From an uncultured Clostridia bacterium (GTDB lineage: Bacteria > Bacillota > Clostridia > Christensenellales > Pumilibacteraceae), in NCBI GenBank assembly GCA_947175335.1, contig CAMWMF010000014.1, positions 1-48,717 of the forward strand: a stretch of 48,717 nt of DNA. The letters are read 5' to 3'. Below are positions 44,909 to 48,717 of this stretch, in pieces (position 1 is the first letter of the stretch; every line of letters begins with the position of its first letter). The position numbers were made by a program, and so were the translations under genes. A model generated the notes under the pieces. That model searched no databases, had not been told where the DNA came from, and saw only the letters and a list, made by a program, of their open reading frames with translations.

Positions 44909-44920
44909 TCGCAAAAATAA

Positions 44921-44950
44921 AGCCGTCCAAATAAATCGGGCGGCTTCGCT
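44921..44950 (+). terminator. terminator after the PurL homologue
   Basis: AGCCGTCC (44921-44928) pairs with GGGCGGCT (44938-44945) with one G-T pair and a 9-nt loop; a short T-run follows after three bases. Moderate strength. Confidence 0.65.
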
Positions 44951-44976
44951 TTTCGTTGTGTTATATCATATACTTT

Positions 44977-45225
44977 TTACTTGAAATCCAAATCTATTTC
45001 GCCGTTTTTAAAAACAGGGTCGTCAAAAAATTCCGCAGGCGAAACCTCTAACGTAGTCAACAGTATCAATAGTGTGCGAACGTAAATATCCTTGTTGCGG
45101 TTCTTCCTAATGCTTCTATACGTTTCATACGAAATTGCGGCTTTGTTGCATAGGGTATAAACGCCCATGCGCTTTTCCTTGCGCAATTTTTCCAATTTTT
45201 CCGATATATATTGATTGAGATTCAT
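44977..45225 (-). CDS. XRE-family helix-turn-helix regulator
   Basis: 82 residues. A helix-turn-helix region (about 10-62) follows the XRE/Cro layout (LEKLRKEKRMGVYTLCNKA, then AISYETYRSI, then a third helix LLILLTTLEVSPAEFF). The short acidic tail has no effector domain. It is divergent from the leucine-rich-repeat lipoprotein gene, with an inverted repeat between them, and is likely a local repressor or activator of that gene and of itself. Confidence 0.85.
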   Translation of the reverse strand: MNLNQYISEKLEKLRKEKRMGVYTLCNKAAISYETYRSIRKNRNKDIYVRTLLILLTTLEVSPAEFFDDPVFKNGEIDLDFK

Positions 45226-45240
45226 AACATTAGTTTACCA

Positions 45241-45280
45241 AAAATCACTACTGTAATATCTGTGTTAGAGTGGTGATTTT
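45241..45280. promoter_or_regulatory. candidate operator between the XRE and LRR genes
   Basis: AAAATCACTA (45241-45250) and TGGTGATTTT (45271-45280) form an inverted repeat (9 of 10 matches), centre-to-centre 30 bp, ending one base before the -35 box of the LRR promoter. Confidence 0.6.
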
Positions 45281-45281
45281 G

Positions 45282-45310
45282 TTGACATATTATGTTAATT
45301 ATGCTAATCT
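45282..45310 (+). promoter_or_regulatory. promoter of the LRR lipoprotein gene
   Basis: TTGACA (45282-45287), 17-nt spacer, TAATCT (45305-45310). Confidence 0.7.
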
Positions 45311-45331
45311 AAAAATATATGGGAGGAAATT

Positions 45332-47110
45332 ATGAAGAAAACAGTCCTAACAATCATATTGTCCGTGCTTGCGGTATTCGCTTGCGTATTTGCATTTGTC
45401 GCATGTGGCGAAAAAGTAGAAAGTAAGCCAACCAGCGGCTCTGACGAAAACGGTGAAGTCAACAGTAACCATACACATGCATTCGTAGTAAAAAGTACGG
45501 ACGCTAAGTTTTTGAAGTTTACGGCTACGTGTACGCAAAAGGCAGTTTATTACTATTCCTGTAAATGTGGTGAAAAAGGGGATGAATATTTTGAGCATGG
45601 TGAGATTAATCCCGATGTGCATACCGAAGTGGTTGACGAAACTGTTGCGCCGACTTGTACACAAACGGGTTTGACGGAAGGTAAGCATTGTTCGGTGTGT
45701 AGCACAATTATTATTGCACAAAGCACAGTTCCGACAGTAGAACATAACTATGTTGATTGGCAGTGTGTAGTATGCAATGCAATAGATAGCAATGCTCCAG
45801 TAACCGAGGGGCTTGAATTCGTGGAAATAAGTAATTGGAATACTCTTCCGGTATACAGTGTTGCATATAGTGTAAAAAAGGGTACTGCTACTAACAATGC
45901 TTTTATCAAAATTCCAAGCACATATAATGATAAGCCTATCATTAGTATAGGAGAGGATGCTTTTAAGGATTGCAGTAGCTTAAAGAGAATAGAAATACCT
46001 AACAGTGTAACGGATATTGAGTGTAGAGCGTTTCGTGGTTGCAGTGGATTAACAAGTATAGAAATACCCAATAGCGTGACGAGCATTGGGGCTGAGGCAT
46101 TTCGTGGTTGCAGTAGCTTAACGAGTATCGAGATACCGAACAGCGTAACGAGTATCGATGATGAGGTATTTCGTGGTTGCAGTAGCTTAACGAGTATAAT
46201 TGTTCAAACCGGAAATGCTAAATATCATAGTAACGGCAATTGCCTAATCGAAACCAAGAGCAAAACGCTTATTACAGGTTGTCAAAACAGTGTTATTCCC
46301 ACTGACGGTAGCGTGACGAGTATCGGGGATTATGCATTTCGCGATTGCGGTAGCTTAACAAGCATAGAGATACCGAATAGTGTGATGAGTATCGGGTATA
46401 GTGCATTTTATAATTGCAGAGGGTTAACAAGTATAGAGATACCTAACAGCGTGACGAGTATCGGGGGTTATGCATTCTCCAGTTGCAGTAGTTTGATACA
46501 AATAGACAGCGGTGTGCAGTATGTAGATAACTGGGTTCTTGGCTGCGATTCATATTCACCGATAACAACTGTTACGTTGCGTTCGGATGCAGTAGGTATT
46601 ATAGATTATGCATTCTACTATTGCAGTAAACTAACGAGCATAAAAATACCAAACAGCGTAACAAGTATCGGGGATAAGGCATTCGATCATTGTAGCAGTT
46701 TAACGAGCATAGAAATACCAAACAGCGTGATGGATATCGGTGTTTATACATTTTACGGTTGCAGTGGATTAACGAGTTTAAAGATTGGTAGCGGCGTGAC
46801 GAGTATCGGAAATTGGACCTTCGCGTATTGCAGTAGTTTAACGAGCATAGAGATACCGAATAGTGTGACGAGTATCGGGGATGAAGCATTCTACGGTTGC
46901 AGTAGCTTAACGAGCATAGAGATATCCGATAGCGTGACGTATATCGGGGGTGGTGCATTCTGCGATTGCGGTAGTTTGACTAATATTAGTTTTAACGGAA
47001 CAAAGATGCAATGGAAAGCTATCAGTAATGGTTATGTGTGGAATGAAAATACCGGCGATTACACCGTCACGTGTACCGACGGAACGCTATCAAAACGTGA
47101 AAGCGAGTAG
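45332..47110 (+). CDS. BspA-like leucine-rich-repeat surface lipoprotein
   Basis: 592 residues. Lipoprotein signal peptide with lipobox FVAC (Cys25). A Cys-rich region (about 45-150) has CKCGEKGDEYF and HCSVC/CVVC pairs as seen in many clostridial surface proteins. It is followed from about 195 to 575 by about fifteen 23-residue LRR_5 repeats built on SLTSIEIPNSVTSIG and AFxGCS. The repeats form a solenoid on the cell surface for adhesion or ligand binding. No C-terminal anchor is needed because of the lipid. More AT-rich than the PurL homologue next to it. GGGAGG before the ATG. Confidence 0.93.
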   Translation: MKKTVLTIILSVLAVFACVFAFVACGEKVESKPTSGSDENGEVNSNHTHAFVVKSTDAKFLKFTATCTQKAVYYYSCKCGEKGDEYFEHGEINPDVHTEVVDETVAPTCTQTGLTEGKHCSVCSTIIIAQSTVPTVEHNYVDWQCVVCNAIDSNAPVTEGLEFVEISNWNTLPVYSVAYSVKKGTATNNAFIKIPSTYNDKPIISIGEDAFKDCSSLKRIEIPNSVTDIECRAFRGCSGLTSIEIPNSVTSIGAEAFRGCSSLTSIEIPNSVTSIDDEVFRGCSSLTSIIVQTGNAKYHSNGNCLIETKSKTLITGCQNSVIPTDGSVTSIGDYAFRDCGSLTSIEIPNSVMSIGYSAFYNCRGLTSIEIPNSVTSIGGYAFSSCSSLIQIDSGVQYVDNWVLGCDSYSPITTVTLRSDAVGIIDYAFYYCSKLTSIKIPNSVTSIGDKAFDHCSSLTSIEIPNSVMDIGVYTFYGCSGLTSLKIGSGVTSIGNWTFAYCSSLTSIEIPNSVTSIGDEAFYGCSSLTSIEISDSVTYIGGGAFCDCGSLTNISFNGTKMQWKAISNGYVWNENTGDYTVTCTDGTLSKRESE

Positions 47111-47135
47111 CCGCGTAGGGGTTCAATATCTAAGC

Positions 47136-47166
47136 AAAAGGAGTAGGCAAAACCTGCTCCTTTTTT
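47136..47166 (+). terminator. terminator after the LRR gene
   Basis: AAAAGGAGTAGG pairs with CCTGCTCCTTTT (one G-T pair) around a CAAAA loop, then T residues. Confidence 0.85.
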
Positions 47167-47169
47167 AAC

Positions 47170-47198
47170 TTGACAATAAATATAAAACACTGTATAAT
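47170..47198 (+). promoter_or_regulatory. consensus sigma-A promoter
   Basis: TTGACA (47170-47175), 17 nt, TATAAT (47193-47198): both boxes perfect. The start point falls at about 47205, next to an ATG. Confidence 0.88.
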
Positions 47199-47205
47199 TA
47201 TGCTC

Positions 47206-47802
47206 ATGACTGGATATTTGACAACCGTAGTTATTACGGCAATAGTGTCGGTCGCGATGACGGCGGTGCTTGTGCAAAAGCTGATTACGCTCATTATGCG
47301 GCAAATCAAGCTGTATCACTCCATCACGCTTGTCGAGCTGAAAACGCAAAAGATATTCTATTGGATATTTGCGGCGGCGATAGGGTTTTTGATATTCTAC
47401 GTGATAATGCAAATGGCAGACCCCGAGGCGCCCAGCGTGGACGACTTTTACAGACTGTTCGGCGTAGGGCGGTTGTACACCAATATAGCGCTTATGTTCG
47501 TGCTTATAGTTATGATAGCCGCCGAAGCGTTTGTGATAGTTCTCGGCATAAGCAAAAATGCGGTTGTGGACAAGGGCGTGTATACCAACTTCGACATGCT
47601 GGACTGGCACCAAGTGCGCGATTACATAATAGACGAGCAACGCGGCATACTTGTATTAACGTCTAATAAACACACGTTTTCTTCACTGCGCAATCTGACT
47701 ACGCCGTTCAAGGTGGCCAAGTCGGACGTTCAAAAGCTCAAATTTATTCTAAACAAAAATAAAAACAAATTTTCCGGCTTTGACACGCATATGGATAATT
47801 AA
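47206..47802 (+). CDS. membrane protein of unknown function, possibly leaderless
   Basis: 198 residues from ATG 47206. The frame is open back to 47170, but that part is the promoter itself. Three hydrophobic segments lie at about 3-27, 45-65 and 90-115, followed by a soluble domain (about 120-195) with DMLDWHQVRDYIIDEQRGIL and HTFSSL, similar in feel to DUF5673-like membrane-tethered domains, but not assigned. There is no ribosome binding site and almost no room for one, so translation from a leaderless message is likely. The stop is at the edge of an AATTAAGAATT repeat. Confidence 0.72.
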   Translation: MTGYLTTVVITAIVSVAMTAVLVQKLITLIMRQIKLYHSITLVELKTQKIFYWIFAAAIGFLIFYVIMQMADPEAPSVDDFYRLFGVGRLYTNIALMFVLIVMIAAEAFVIVLGISKNAVVDKGVYTNFDMLDWHQVRDYIIDEQRGILVLTSNKHTFSSLRNLTTPFKVAKSDVQKLKFILNKNKNKFSGFDTHMDN

Positions 47803-47960
47803 GAATTAAGAATGCAGAATTAAGAATTGAAAAATAGGATGGAATTGATTAGAATTTGAAATAAGTCGGAAAGATTATTTGTTATATTGATAAGCAATTA
47901 TCGGAAATGAAAACCACAACTACCATAATTCTGAATTCATAATTCTGAATTCTGAATTCG
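47800..47960. repeat. MITE-like element copy D (inverted arms)
   Basis: The left arm 47800-47830 has AATTAAGAATT-type units and the right arm 47928-47960 has AATTCTGAATT-type units, an inverted pair around about 97 bp of unrelated core. The left arm starts at the stop codon of the membrane protein gene. Confidence 0.65.
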
Positions 47961-47970
47961 CGGAGCGCTT

Positions 47971-48510
47971 ATGGCAAAGGACATAGAAAAGTTAATAGAG
48001 GAATTCGTCATACCCGAAATGGAGTACTCGCCGTCCTACGAAAAAAAGACCAAAGGCAAAGGCAAAAAGGACACGATTAAGACGGTGACGATTGACGAAA
48101 TTCCCGAGGTGGTTTTGCCAAAGACCAAAGCGGAGCGGTACGAGGAAGCCAAGGGCAGACTCAATCAAAAAACCTCCGCCGTTTCCCGCCGCACAAAAAA
48201 GACCGACGGTCAAGAGGAAACCGCGGCGACAATCACGCTGAACCCTATATCCAAAACTATTACGCGCACAGTAACAAAAACTATTACGCGCGTCGGGAGC
48301 ACGGTAGAAAAAGCTGCAAAGCGTACCGTCGTCACTTCCGCCAAACCTGTCGACGAACCCGTTTGGGTGGGCGGCGAGGACGAGCTTGTGCCGTTTGCCT
48401 GGCGCATGCCGCTTTTGCCCGACATAGCAAGGCCGTGCAAATACTACAAGCAGGCAGTGCGCGAAGCAAAGGAATTTATGCTTCCCGTGCCGCGAACAAC
48501 AGGAAAATAA
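47971..48510 (+). CDS. hypothetical basic protein
   Basis: 179 residues, rich in Lys, Thr, Glu and Val and likely disordered over its first 120 residues (KKTKGKGKKDTIKT, repeated TITRTVTKTITR). It has a more ordered C-terminal stretch with Trp and Pro (PFAWRMPLLPDIARPCKYYK). No TM segment or known domain. The ribosome binding site is weak (CGGAG). Confidence 0.7.
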   Translation: MAKDIEKLIEEFVIPEMEYSPSYEKKTKGKGKKDTIKTVTIDEIPEVVLPKTKAERYEEAKGRLNQKTSAVSRRTKKTDGQEETAATITLNPISKTITRTVTKTITRVGSTVEKAAKRTVVTSAKPVDEPVWVGGEDELVPFAWRMPLLPDIARPCKYYKQAVREAKEFMLPVPRTTGK

Positions 48511-48514
48511 CAAA

Positions 48515-48546
48515 AAAACTCGCTATGGTTAGCGAGTTTTTTTGTT
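48515..48546 (+). terminator. intrinsic terminator
   Basis: Perfect 10-bp stem AAAACTCGCT/AGCGAGTTTT with 6-nt loop and T-run. Confidence 0.9.
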
Positions 48547-48547
48547 A

Positions 48548-48694
48548 TGGTGATATTGCTAACGCAGTGATATTTTTAACCTGCGGTTAAAAGTGATATT
48601 ATTTGCTTCGCAAATAGTGATATTTTGCTTGCGCAAAGATGTTGTTGCCACCACTCGCCGTAAGGCGAATATCACACGAAGTATATCACTCAAT
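48548..48694. repeat. GTGATATT hairpin repeat array
   Basis: Four GTGATATT units (near 48549, 48570, 48592, 48617), most followed by a small palindrome (for example TTTGCTTCGCAAA, TTTTGCTTGCGCAAA). They are then met by reverse units AATATCAC and TATATCACT near 48670-48690, so the array is itself an inverted structure. Similar arrays are common in Firmicutes intergenic regions (recollection). Confidence 0.7.
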
Positions 48695-48717
48695 TTATTG
48701 CGTAATTTGACGGAAAT

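Noticed and set aside
45930-47030. Periodic repeats considered as a CRISPR array
   Set aside because: Period of 69 bp encodes in-frame leucine-rich repeats with no unique spacers; not CRISPR. No CRISPR or cas gene was seen in the window.
47170-47205. TTG start at 47170 for the membrane protein
   Set aside because: These bases are the -35 and -10 boxes of a perfect promoter, so they cannot be translated from that promoter.

Overview
The window looks like a chromosomal contig from an uncultured, low-to-mid-GC Firmicute, most likely a gut Clostridia lineage. This rests on strong AGGAGG-type ribosome binding sites, frequent TTG/GTG starts, sigma-A promoters with 17-nt spacers, formate-tetrahydrofolate ligase, RecD2, a BspA-like leucine-rich surface lipoprotein, and a single-chain PurL homologue of the clostridial type. 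The taxonomic call is an inference from gene content; no 16S rRNA is present.

Layout. 1-629 (minus) is the start of a membrane-anchored coiled-coil gene, divergent from metK. 819-15213 is a long co-directional run: metK, recD2, two membrane proteins, fhs, an epimerase-like gene, then alaS, metG and leuS. AlaRS lacks its C-terminal domain and MetRS lacks a normal KMSKS loop. 15.26-17.62 kb is an AT-rich island with two cargo genes, ending in a tRNA-Arg(CCT) and bracketed by fragments of that tRNA, so it looks like an integration scar. 17.7-20.15 kb holds an alpha/beta hydrolase, a small unknown gene and an SH3-domain membrane protein.

20.3-30.1 kb is a compact phage morphogenesis cassette: large terminase, portal, scaffold-like protein, major capsid protein, connector-like genes, a beta-propeller-like protein, two holin-like proteins and a coiled-coil protein. 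There is no integrase, repressor, replication gene, tape measure or endolysin in the window. It carries a host dispersed repeat and may be a domesticated or gene-transfer-agent-like particle locus. 30.2-35.8 kb is a phosphorelay: hybrid histidine kinase with two receivers, a REC/HD-GYP/GGDEF protein and a free Hpt protein, linking a sensor to cyclic di-GMP. MscL follows.

37.0-38.9 kb is a second AT-rich patch: a GNAT gene and trpS. trpS has its own perfect promoter, a ten-codon leader peptide with three Trp codons, and mutually exclusive RNA hairpins ending in a terminator, which is a textbook-style ribosome-mediated attenuator. 39.0-41.2 kb (minus) is a Ser/Thr kinase with PP2C phosphatase operon. 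41.4-44.9 kb carries a small unknown gene and a 1,037-1,046-residue PurL homologue that keeps its scaffold motifs but has lost, by eye, the active-site motifs of both the synthetase and glutaminase halves. It looks like a bacterial pseudo-FGAR amidotransferase and is the strongest candidate here for an undescribed function. An XRE regulator divergent from a leucine-rich-repeat lipoprotein, two unknown genes and a hairpin repeat array close the window.

A dispersed repeat family built on AATTCGGAATT-like units recurs about a dozen times, several times as inverted arms around a conserved core, and often starts exactly at a stop codon.
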